From assembly GCA_027382625.1 (NCBI GenBank), contig JAJKFJ010021679.1, forward strand, positions 99,336 through 163,335: a DNA stretch of 64,000 nt, written 5' to 3'. Position 1 is the first letter of the stretch. Every line of letters starts with the position of its first letter. The notes beneath the pieces are model-generated. The model saw only the letters and a list, made by a program, of their open reading frames with translations. It had not been told where the DNA came from and made no database searches. Source of the stretch: Tetmemena sp. SeJ-2015. Taxonomy: Eukaryota; Ciliophora; Spirotrichea; Sporadotrichida; Oxytrichidae. Shown one piece after another: positions 23,545 to 33,544 of this stretch. A program made the translations under genes and the position numbers.

Positions 23545-26500
23545 ATGAGATCCAGTTAAAATGATTAAATCAACTACGAAAACAAATACCCTGATCAAAT
23601 GCTTAATAACCAATCTCAATTCCATTCAAGCATTGACAAGCTCATCAACTCAAACCCACCAACGCCTCTTCAGACCAAATTAAAAATAATTATGTTTTAT
23701 TAAAATTAGAGAATGGTCCTATTGATATCAACTTAGATGAGATGATGACCAAGCAAATTCTAGAAACAAGTTCACTTTTAATATTCTCTATTAGTTCAGG
23801 AGAAATGCTGAAGAATTAGCCAAATTATAATAAGAAAAAGACTTTTAAAATTGCATCAGTTGACGAAATACTCAAAGAGTATGATGATTAAGATCAGCAA
23901 AACACATCGAGAAGAAGCAGTCTCAATTCATCTTTTATTGCTAATGAATATGAAATATTAGAATAATCTTAGAGAGAAATCATTAAATAAAATAGCAAAG
24001 CTCATCATCAAGATTCCAGAGTGTTCAGTGACGCAAAGACTGGCAGCTTTGATAAAGAATATACAAATCAAATGCCACTCACCCTCAGCTAAAATGCATT
24101 TTCGAGATTTTATTTAGATACGGAATAACCAGTAAGCTATAAAATTTAATTTATCATTTAAGCCTGAGGATTCAAAGTAAAACGACAAACTTTAGACAGA
24201 TGAGTCTTGTATTATATATTTTGTCTGAAGTAATCCCTGCTTAATAGCTTATAATGCAAAAAGTTTAAAGTGCAATTTCCGACTTGTGTGACGACCCTTT
24301 CAACAGAGAGGATGTAAAAATTTAAGACAGCTACTCTGATTTTAAGGTGGGTACTTTTATCAAGATCTTCTTTTATCACCTTATTTACTTCCTTATACTG
24401 GGCCCTTTCATATATCCAGCCCTTAGACTTTTTGAAACTCATTCAAATTAATTTATTTCCTCACGAGATGCTTGCAAACCTAGGATTTTATGGTTTGTCT
24501 TGAGTGAGTTTGTACTAAATGTTCCAATTAGTTAAATTGAATGACTTTAATTAATTATTTGTTTAATGAATTAAATGGGCTTGCTATGTGATCCCTATTT
24601 CGATGTATTGGTCCAACACCAAAGACTAGGGAGATTTTCTGTATACGCACTTTTTAGTAGCAACTATAACCAATCATTCTCAGATGCTTGATATGTAAGT
24701 GCCAGATATGCTACTGCTTGTGAATCTACTTATAAGATGCAGTAAACTAAAACTTGAGAAATTATTTTTTGCTTTCTGAAACTAAAATAATGACTAGATA
24801 GGAACAAGAGAACGAATGGACCATAGGATCTTAATTTTATAAATATTGATTGCTATCTTGGCTTTTAATTAAACCAATAGATGTAGATAAGGAAATTAAG
24901 TACTGATGATTAGGAATGAGATAGAAAACGTATTTTTCAAATTCAAGCTATTCCAAAGAATAACGAAGACTATTTACTTTAATTTTTTTTAAAAGAAAAC
25001 TCTCGAAGTTTTCATTATAATTTCAGAATATTTTACATATATTCCTATCTATAATAAATTTAAGTTAAGGAAAATTTATTAAGCTCACAAGTTTTAAATT
25101 TTCTAGACTACAAAAATCGTTTCCTTAATTACAATTACTCTAAGGAGGTAAATTACGATGAGAAGATAGAAACAGGGCTTTACTGGTCCTTTGTTAAATC
25201 AGTAACGAGAGGCTACTAACAGCAGTCTTTGCTTAGTAGTTTGAAGAATCCGAAAAATCAGGTTACTCCAGTCTTAAATGATAAACACTAACACTTTTAG
25301 TTAAATAGCAGCATTATGTATGAGACTTTATCTAAGTTCATGTTTCGTATCTTGAAGCTCCCACAAAGGAAGACCTGATGACTTACTATCCAGGGAGATA
25401 AGTGTTTAGAGAGTTGTTTATGATTGGCAAGCACCTTGCTCCATCTAAGTAACCTTTCTATCTATAATACTGTGCTGTTATTCATGCTTTCATACTCATT
25501 CATATTTTAAAAGCATACCCATCATTATCGAAATCATACTTTAATCATAAACAGAGAGTGAGGAATTCATGCAAAATAAGTACTAAAAGATATCCTACTG
25601 GCTTTATGTATTACCTCTTACCTACATCAACCTCACAATCTTCAGAATAAACTTGGTTTTCCTAAATGCATCAATCACAGACATGAAGAGGAGGTGGATA
25701 TCTATGATCATTTGTGAAACTAATTTAGAGCCCAATAGATTTAAAGTTAAAGAAAGATTCAAAGGCCCCCCATTCACTCATTTAATTTCTCTATACAATA
25801 TATATATAGTAAACACTAAGCTATTGATTGATAAACTACTTTGACCCTAGAACACTCTTGTCCTGGATAGATGCAAGAGTTATGTTTCTAGATATGGGTC
25901 AAAGATTTTTCCTTCGACTTGAGTACTACGCTCGTTTCTTCATTGTTATATACACTCTAGTCGGTGCGTTTTGGCTGATATGGTTTTTCGAACTTTTCCA
26001 AGACACTCCTATTGAAATAGAACTCGTTGCCTAACTTTATAAATTTAAAGTGACTTTTATTTAACTAGGATTTTCATTATTGGTGGCTCTATTCTTTTTG
26101 TATAAACTTTTCTACTATGGTGCTAAGGTAAATGTAGTAAATACTTAAATTTTATATAATGAGGCTCAGCATGACTAAGTTCTGAGAATAGTGGAGCTGA
26201 GGAACATACTTGAAAGAATAAATGTAGAGTGGAAGGGAAACTAGGGCTCCAAAAAACTCAGCAATAATCTTCTCAACAACGCTTATAAAGAGGCATTTCT
26301 CTAAACTTATTTCACTATTAAATTAGGATTCTTAAAGATAGATGTATTTTATTTCTGTCTTCTGAAAGATGAGAAGGGCTTAGAAAAATGCCAGCGAACT
26401 ATTGAGAAATCGCTTAAGGGGATTATTTTTATTGACTTTATTTGATAAGGTGATGGACGCAATAGAATCTCGACTGCAAAGGGAGATAGAGTTCAACCCT

Positions 26501-26662
26501 ATCACTATTTTTGGAATTCCACTAACTATGACTATAATGGCTGCTATTCAGACTTCAGGCCTCTCACTTTTTGTAAAATAATTCATAAATCATTTAAAAT
26601 TTTAATTCAACCACATAGGTTTATACATGCTAAACTTCAAGTTTAATTTCTTAACTTCGTGA
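23545..26662 (+). CDS. Multi-pass membrane protein family, paralogue C
   Basis: Starts MRSSQNDQINYENKY at 23545. After an S/N/Q-rich cytoplasmic region it follows A and B: CDDPFNREDVKIQDSYSDFK, a helix ending LILGPFIYPALRLF, LGFYGLS-TGA-VSLYQMF, IRNEIENVFFKFKLF, KEDLMTYYPGRQVFRELFM, a helix region ending INLVFLN, SWIDARVMFLDMGQRFFLRL, then YYARFFIVIYTLVGAFWLIW and further spans, and the C-terminal REIEFNPITIFGIPLTMTI and MLNFKFNFL, ending at TGA 26660-26662. The TGA at 24501 aligns with a TGG in A (FYGLTW), strong support for UGA = Trp. Near 24903 one base appears missing before MIRNEIENV. Most similar to B. Function unknown. Confidence 0.65.
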
Positions 26663-26893
26663 TAAATGCATAAAAGGTATTAATTTATTAACAAACTACA
26701 CAAATTAAAATAATTATAATCGTAAAAAGTTATTGAAATATCATAGAAATAATATTTATTTTTTAAATTCGGAGGAATTCAAAATAAAGATGACTTTTTA
26801 AGTAAAAATTAATTCTATATTGGATCATTATTTCCTATTTTAATATATGAAAATACTTATATTTAATATCTTCATGGTTTTATTAAGTGTCTT

Positions 26894-28549
26894 TCAATAT
26901 TAAATATACGATTACCTTAATTGAAATAAAGTTTATTCTTATATGATATAGATTAGAAAACTATCATTACAAGTATATGTTAATCTAGTTATCTTTGTGA
27001 GTATGATTATTATTCGATGGCGAGAGAATTACCTCTTGATTGAGATTTTTCTCTTATAAGTCATGCATTTCCTTTCTGGATGGGATAAGTCTGAGAATAA
27101 ATTAATTAAATAAATTGCCAAGGGAGTGATTGCGAGAACTGTCTGAATTATCAATAGCTTGTAGAATTGATCCAACTAAGAGTTCGTCAAATTGAAGCTG
27201 AGCTTATTCCAAACTACTCCCATTAAAGGACTCAGAGTGAAGTTGCTAAAGTTAAACATTCCTGTGAGCAGTGAGAAAACAGTTGCCTCAATATAGTTTG
27301 GAGTAATCTTTGCAAAGAGAATCAACTGAGGAAGCTGACTGAAAGCCAAACCTAGAGTATCTGTGATAGTCGATGTAAAAATCACAAAGAACAGATCATT
27401 CAGGCCTAAAATTAGATTCCAACGAAGAGCTTAGATTAAATTCATAGCACAGCCGAGAGTGTTCATTACAATTGCGTAGAAAAGCATGCTTCTTATTTCA
27501 TGCTTCCTGAAGAATTTAGAGTAGAGCATAACTCCGAAAAGCAAGCTAATGTAGCCCACCACTCCTAGCATACTTTGCTCAAATTTAAATAATTTAGACA
27601 ACTTGATTACATCTAATTGGAAATAGTAAGTCATGTCAGAGTACTGCGGCACTAGCAAACCAGTTAGTAGCAAGTAAAACACTGTTCTATAAATCTCTGG
27701 GATCCTGACTGCGTGCTTAATTTCTGCCCAGTTACGCCTTAAATTGAATAGGAAACCCTACTCTCGCAAGTATTCTTCTCTCTGTCTAATTGAAATGTTC
27801 TCTGACTTCAAATCAATTTATAATAAATTTGAAGTACAAAAGCCATCATTATCAGTCCGAATACTGAGGCAAGTGTGAATGACTTCCAAGGGTTTAGAAA
27901 TTGAGTAAAGAAAGCACTGCAAAGTGAGCCTAGAATTCCTCCGAGGGCTAAAAAGAACCAATTCAATCCTTAGAGATTCTCTGATCCTTAATCTATGTCT
28001 CTTCTTGACTACTGGACTACAAGTGCATCTACTACTACATCTATAAATGCCATGTTCATCGAGTTTAAAACTAATATGGCTGTGATTATTATCTCATTTC
28101 TAGTGAAGTCTAATGATAGAATGAGTAAACAATTATTTTTTTATCTAATCATTTACACTCTAAAGATAAACCAGCTTTAACATAAATTTAGAGCAATAAT
28201 TTTTCATTACCATTGAAGCATATAATGAATAGAACTTTTTTCATTTTTAAATGAAGAGAGTGACAAACTGTGAAAAGCCATTAAGGATGATGTAATATTT
28301 TCTTCTGGATCCACAAATAGGGAGGTTATCTGCAACCAATCCATAAATAAGTTTGAATGACCAAGGCAAGGTAATCATAGACACCAGGAATTGAGTGTAG
28401 TCTGCCTCAAGACTAAGGTAGTCTCTGAATAAATCCTTTACAGAGAGCATGTGAAAAGTTTAAAATATTAAAGTCCTGAAGCCTTGCAAGAAATAGGTAA
28501 AGGACATCACCACCAAGATAGATGTGTCATAAATTTAAAGCACTCCCAT
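26894..28549 (-). CDS. BT1-family (folate/biopterin-type) transporter, copy 2
   Basis: Starts MGVLQIYDTSILVVM at 28549 on the complement, followed by YFLQGFRTLIFQTFHMLSVK, LEADYTQFLVSMITLPWSFK and YGLVADNLPICGSRRKYY, the BT1 signature region. Further in come VVDALVVQQSRRD (the family's D-A-L-V-V motif), NWFFLALGGILGSLCSAFF, MLGVVGYISLLFGVML and LAFSQLPQLILFAKITPNYI. About twelve hydrophobic spans are expected. The frame runs to TGA 26894-26896 if TAA/TAG codons in the basic tail are Gln. It is a clear paralogue of the gene at 8.0-9.6 kb in the same orientation. Predicted to move folate, pteridine or a related organic anion across a membrane; the substrate cannot be told from sequence. Confidence 0.8.
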
Positions 28550-28895
28550 TTTAATTAACTCTAGGATTTAAAAACCAGCCTTTTTAAACTTATATCATTT
28601 TGACCAAAGCAATTATACACATAACTCCTATAATATTCTTACTTAATTTGATTATGTAAAAGCCTGTTTTTAGATAATGCTTATTATAAAGGATTGATAT
28701 TTTTTTAAATGAAAATTAAATCGTTTTTAAGAATTAAAATGTATTTAATATAAAAATACTTTTTATTGTTGTTGATTTACTTATATGTTTACTTAACTAT
28801 TTTTGAAATAAAATTTTATTTTCAAATAAGATTAACGCTATCAAGAAATAAAAATATATTGATTTTTTAAGTATATTTTAGTTCGAAAACTAGTC
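28550..28895. other. AT-rich intergenic spacer
   Basis: About 345 bp between the start of BT1 copy 2 and the stop of the disordered protein, both on the minus strand. It should hold the BT1 copy 2 promoter. No coding, repeat or RNA signal was seen beyond AT richness. Confidence 0.4.
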
Positions 28896-31389
28896 TCATC
28901 TTCTGCTAAACCTAAGATTAGGATCCTCAAATAAATTATCAGATATGAATTCTATTGTCCTAGATCTTTGTAATTCATCATTAGGCAATCTACTTCTGTA
29001 ATAGGAATAATTAGATTAGCTTCCTATTGAGTTTCTCTCTTAATAGTTCTTTGAAGCACTTAGGACTTCAAAATTATTTGGATTATTCTATCCTTGATTA
29101 AGCTTATTTTGATTTCTGAACATAAAATGAAATAAGTGAAGTTGATCGTGGGTTGTAGAAATAAGATTAAGCTTAAATATATGTGACAAACTATCTACAA
29201 GAAGAACATTGACAAGCTTGAAAAGAAAAGCAGGGTATGATATATTTTTACTATTAAATAGGAAAAGATTATGTTTTGATTAAATTTAGACACCCCATTG
29301 GTTAATCACTGATCTCTACAAAGAAATCCAATTAAACATTAGGGTTTTAATTATATCTCTAATTAATATATTAAGCTCCAATCAACATTAGTTTTAATCA
29401 GAATCCTCCAATCATTAATCTCTTTTAGATATAGTTCAAATCACATCTCTAATTAAGAAATGGGTTTTCATCTTATTTCTACAACCCACGATCCACTTCA
29501 CTTATTTCATTTTAGTGTTTGGTGAATTAAGCATACTTGCCACTATCGTTTTCCCTGCCTTATAGTGAATTGACTTCCTAAGTATCCCTTTATCTTTCTC
29601 ATCGCTAAGTGGATTTTGAATCTTTGAAAAATATTCATTGGGCTGCTTGGCACTTGCATCACTATAATTCGACCTAGCGCTGTCAGGCCTTTGAGGTCTA
29701 AAGTTTAGTCTGGGTCTGTTTTAGAAATCAAGAACGCTCTAAGAAATAGGACTATGAATTTGCCTTAATTCCTCCATTTTTTAAGCGTGATAAGGATCAC
29801 TTGGATCTAGAGAATCTCTTTTATCGGGAATTGACTTCATCTTAATCTCAAAGATTTTCAAATGATTCTGCTCGGCAGCCTTATCGTTTTACACTGCAAG
29901 GTCAGGGAAGAGAGTTGGTGTAAAAAACTGGTCTTAAGTTTGTCGAAACTTATCAGCTTTAATGTTATCATTTTAAGATTCTCGCTCCTCATTTGCTCCT
30001 AAAGAATCGAAAAGCTTGTTTTTAGTAGCCATAAAGCTCTAGCCATATTAAGTCTGGCTCATATTTAATAAATAAGTTTAAAATTTGAACGAAGTTTTAA
30101 CATTGAACTCTTAGACCTTGTTACTTTAAGATTTCTTTAAGAGACTTTCAAATCTTCGAAAGTGAGACTCTTATCGCTTTGACTATTCTTTAAGAAATCC
30201 ACTTGATTAAATACGACATCTTAAAGATAAACTTTTAATTTCTTAGGTGTCAGTATTGTCCTAAGAAATCTCTTCAAGTCTTTCGAATATATTAGTCCTC
30301 TCTGTCTCTTTGAGAGGTTTTAATTCCTTAGCATTTTACTCATGGGAGGAAAACTCAATCTCCTTTTCTTCTTCAATATGATGAATGAGATCTTCGTATG
30401 CATATGAAGTCAGGAAAGGATTTGTCAGAAGCTAATACTCATCATCTGTATTTTTCTTGGCCTTTGGCTTTTAAGCTCTATCCTCTAACTACTTCAGCTT
30501 AGTTCTCTTAGTTTTCAAGTCTCTCTCTTCCTCTGTGAAAATATAGTCAGTTGTAAGATTAGGGAAATCAGGTTTGCTATTAACAACCTGATCATTTTTT
30601 GTTTCTTTTTGAGGAAGCTCTTCCTCTTCTGAGAAGTTATCTTGGTCTATTAGTTTCTAGTTGATCCTGAGTGTTTCTATATTATCTCTGTAGGTAGTTT
30701 CCTCATTCATTACTTATTAGAGATCGAATCTGAAATCAGACTGTTCGAATATGTTTTAATTCGTTGCTTATTATGTAATTTGCGGCTTCTGATTAATTTA
30801 CTGAGTCTGTGAGAGGTTAACTTGAACATTTGGATCTACAAGATCTGTAAAGTCCCTTACAGGTTTTGAATCAGAGTTAGGATTCTTGACTAGGTTATTA
30901 GTATTCTCTGAGTTGAGAAATAGAAGATCGTTGTTTTGTTTGAGAACGTTAGAAGTGAGGAGCATCTGTTGATTAAGCTGATGAAGGTGATCTTATGCCA
31001 ACTGAAACTCATGAATGTTTTTATCTCTCTTCACAGAGCCAGAAACATCTAAAGTGTATTTTATAGAGGAATGGATATTTATTACGAGCAAAGGAGTAAT
31101 TATTTGGAGAGATATGCTGAAGTCTATTGGATCCATAGTTAACCTAATTTTTAACAGCTTCGAAGGGCGACTGGTAAATTCCCTCAGTCTCGATTCTTTC
31201 TTCCTGATTATCTTTAGTGCTGATTTTAATGCTCTGGTAGTTGCTATTTTTGAATTCTAGGGGCTTAGTTGGAGCCAGATCGGATTAAATCTAGTCATAT
31301 TACAGTTTGTTAAATGTGGGCGAATTGTTCACACTTTCATCTTCTTATTCAAACCCTAAAAGAATGAAATCTTAATAGAGGCTCCACAT
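28896..31389 (-). CDS. Large disordered, Q/N/E-rich protein interrupted by a TA-bounded element
   Basis: Starts MWSLYQDFILLGFEQEDESV at 31389 on the complement; the ORF is long and uses many TAA/TAG as Gln. A 37-nt GT-AG intron near 31042-31078 joins NNYSFA to HVSGSVKRDKNIHEFQLA. The protein is hydrophilic, with coiled-coil-like stretches (FTEEERDLKTKRTKLKQLED) and no recognised domain. The end reads LPNDELQRSRTIEF and NLRFSRR before TGA 28896-28898. The coding sequence is broken between NPLSDEKDKGILRKS...MLNSPNT and MFRNQNKLNQGQNNPNNF by the inverted-repeat element at 29123-29514. Deleting that element with one TA joins the two halves in frame, so in the organism it is probably removed, or the gene is a recent insertion allele. 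It shares a ~70-bp divergent promoter with the kinase gene. Confidence 0.6.
29123..29167 (+). repeat. Left terminal inverted repeat of the TA-bounded element
   Basis: 45 bp pairing with 29470-29514 on the opposite strand with one mismatch. The outermost bases are the TA target dinucleotide. Confidence 0.85.
29470..29514 (-). repeat. Right terminal inverted repeat of the TA-bounded element
   Basis: Reverse complement of 29123-29167 with one mismatch, ending in the second TA copy. Confidence 0.85.
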
Positions 31390-31461
31390 GGATGGATAAG
31401 TGGATAATTAATTTGCGAGAAATCCAGGTTTGCTAATAATTAAACTAGAAATAATCCAAAA
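31390..31461. promoter_or_regulatory. Short divergent promoter region
   Basis: Only 72 bp separate the ATG of the minus-strand disordered protein (31389) from the ATG of the plus-strand kinase (31462). Both 5' UTRs and core promoters must lie here or overlap the coding starts. No specific motif is recognised. Confidence 0.45.
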
Positions 31462-33437
31462 ATGTTCAAGGACGACAGATTTCAACTCATTGAGCAGCTC
31501 AATTAAAAGTTATTTTTAACAAGCTGGGATAAGGCTCATTCAGTAAATAAATTCTCTAGTTATATCATTAGGTAAATAAATAGGCCTATTATTCAAGTAT
31601 AAATATACTGCAGAATTTAATGCAAAATAGAGAGTGTTCGACGGAAATACTTTATTTAAGCCATCTGCTTTTCAACTTCTAGTGCTTTGAAGCCTTGTAG
31701 AGGAAGCTTTAGAAGTGAGATATATAACTTATCATATATTTAAACTTTTTAATTTTTAATGGCTGTTAATCTCATTCCATCTCCACATATCTCAGTACAA
31801 GTATCTTTAGCTAGTCCAGTCTTAGTTTCTCGAAAGCAAGAGTGAAAGTGGGGTCTCTGTCTGCCACTCCTCCTCTCTTGAGAAACTCTTCTTCTTTCTT
31901 CTTTTGATCCTATTTAGTTTTAACTTGAACACTTTTGAAACTTTGGCTTCTGTCGTAGTTCATCAAAGTTATCTGATAGTCAACTTATACTTTAGTAAAC
32001 TACTTCAAAAGTGTAAAAGCTCACTTTTCCTTCCTCAAGAGAGGAGGAGTGGCAGACAGAGACCCCACTTTCACTCTTGCTTTCGAGAAACTAAGACTGG
32101 ACTAGCTAAAGATACTTGTACTGAGATATGTGGAGATGGAATGAGATTAACAGCCATTAAAAATTAAAAAGTTTAAATATATGATAAGTTATATATCTCA
32201 CTTCTAAAGCTTCCTCTACAAGGCTTCAAAGCACTAGAAGTTGAAAAGCAGATGGCTTAAATAAAGTATTTCCGTCGAACACTCTCTATTTTGCATTAAA
32301 TTCTGCAGTATATTATTTCTAAGGTTTACAATTTACTCTGCAGAAGATAAGCTAAGGAAAATTAAGGTAGCAATTTAAATGATAAGATAACTATATTTAG
32401 GTTAATGAGGAATATTAAACTTATCTGAACTTTACTTTAAATAAATTCATTTTATAAATAATTAGCATTGAAGATTGAGAAAAGTGACAAGACTAAAATG
32501 ATATTGATGTTTGAGTACGATGTATTGCGCCTTCTCTAAGGTAAAACTAATGTGTTCATTGCAATTTTCCTTAGGTCTTATTATTTTATCTTAATTGGTC
32601 TAAACCATGTGCCTGATGTTTATGAGTTTGTAAATAAGCACGGGCAGGGCTCAAATTTTATTTCAATGAGGCTTTTGGGGACTAACTTAGCAACTTAAAA
32701 GAAACTTATTGGAAAAGACTTTACTATTTCTACAGCTGTCTCTTATTTAGTAATTTGAGTTTCTGATCTAAACTTACCAGGTATAAATGCTAGATGCCAT
32801 AGAAGAAGTTCATAGCCGAGGATTTATTCATCGAGATATAAAACCAGTAAGTCTATAATGCATTCATTCATGAGTCTTGAATATTCACTTTGTTGTAGTC
32901 TAATTTCGTGGTGGGGCGAGGAAATGAAAAGACAAAAGTGTACATAGTAGACTTCGGACTGGCGAAGCAACACATGTCAGACGGAGTGCCACTACCTATG
33001 CGACCTCAGGTAGATTTCAGAGGCACCATTACCTTTGCGTCTTTAAACGCCCATAATAAAAGGGTAAGGATAATTGAAGATCACAATAATCTTTTAAAGG
33101 ACTTGAGCAGGAGAGACGATCTGTGGAGTTTCTACTTTGTAATTCTTGATTTCCTGAATGAATATATCCCTTGGCGGAATAGTAAGTTTAATTTTGGGTT
33201 TGTGTAATAAAAATAATTGCTAATTCAGATGGAGATAAAGATCAAGTAAGAGACATAAAGACGAGGTGTTTGAGTGATCCTGAGAGGTTTCTGTGGACTA
33301 CCTCTACCAGAAACATCAGAGAAATCAGGGATATATTCTATCATATAAAAAATCTGGAATATCATCACTCACCTAACTACTATTCCACAAATAATAAAGC
33401 AAAAATAAATAAATTAGAAGAATAAAAATTCAAATGA
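31462..33437 (+). CDS. Casein-kinase-1/tau-tubulin-kinase-like protein kinase
   Basis: A Ser/Thr kinase of the CK1/TTBK group. It starts MFKDDRFQLIEQLNQK at 31462. A long intron (about 31541-32323) contains the giant inverted repeat. The N-lobe resumes with VYNLLCRRQAKE, an intron, then ALKIEKSDKTKMILMFEYDV and LRLLQG. The C-lobe shows DFTISTAVSYL, MLDAIEEVHSRGFIHRDIKP (catalytic HRD), a ~50-nt intron, SNFVVGRGNEKTKVYIVDFG (DFG metal site), FRGTITFASLNAHNK (TTBK-type in place of APE) and RRDDLWSFYFVILDFLNEYI. After an intron at ~33182-33228 come IKTRCLSDPERF and DIFYHIKNLEYHHSPNYY, like the TTBK lobe end. Stop TGA 33435-33437. The catalytic Lys, HRD and DFG are present; no typical GxGxxG loop is visible, either diverged or misread at the long-intron junction. 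Confidence 0.8.
31602..31882 (+). repeat. Left arm of a 281-bp inverted repeat
   Basis: Pairs base for base, as far as I compared, with 32034-32314 on the opposite strand. The arm begins AATATACTGCAG. The loop between the arms is 31883-32033 (151 bp) and holds a further small inverted repeat (ACACTTTTGAA at 31929 with TTCAAAAGTGT at 32004). The structure lies inside the first long intron of the kinase gene. Confidence 0.9.
32034..32314 (-). repeat. Right arm of the 281-bp inverted repeat
   Basis: Reverse complement of 31602-31882, ending ...CTGCAGTATATT. The kinase coding sequence resumes about 10 bp later. Open frames inside the arms are by-products and are not annotated as genes. Confidence 0.9.
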
Positions 33438-33544
33438 TAAAAAAATTAACAAATTAATTTGCAAAGTAAATAGGATTAATTTATTAAAATAATTTCTAAA
33501 TTCTTTTAGAATAGCGATAATTTATCAGACAGTAGCTTCTCTAA

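Larger units (their letters stand above)
29123..29514. mobile_element. MITE/IES-like element: TA-flanked, 45-bp terminal inverted repeats
   Basis: A 392-bp segment including both TA dinucleotides, with 45-bp terminal inverted repeats starting TAAAATGAAATAAG that differ at one visible position (T versus G about 20 nt in). It is bounded by TA at 29123-29124 and TA at 29513-29514. The inside is AT-rich, non-coding, and repeats a CTCTAATTAA-type motif. No transposase frame is present, so it is non-autonomous. It sits in the coding sequence of the disordered protein. Precise removal of 390 bp, leaving one TA, yields ...SPNT-MFRNQNK... in one open frame. TA-bounded precise excision is the behaviour of Tc1/mariner-derived IESs in other ciliates; whether this organism excises it is inference. 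Confidence 0.8.

Noticed and set aside
31904..32167. An 87-codon open frame across the loop and right arm of the 281-bp inverted repeat
   Set aside because: It is a by-product of the palindrome. It has no family resemblance, lies inside the kinase intron, and its mirror lies in the other arm.
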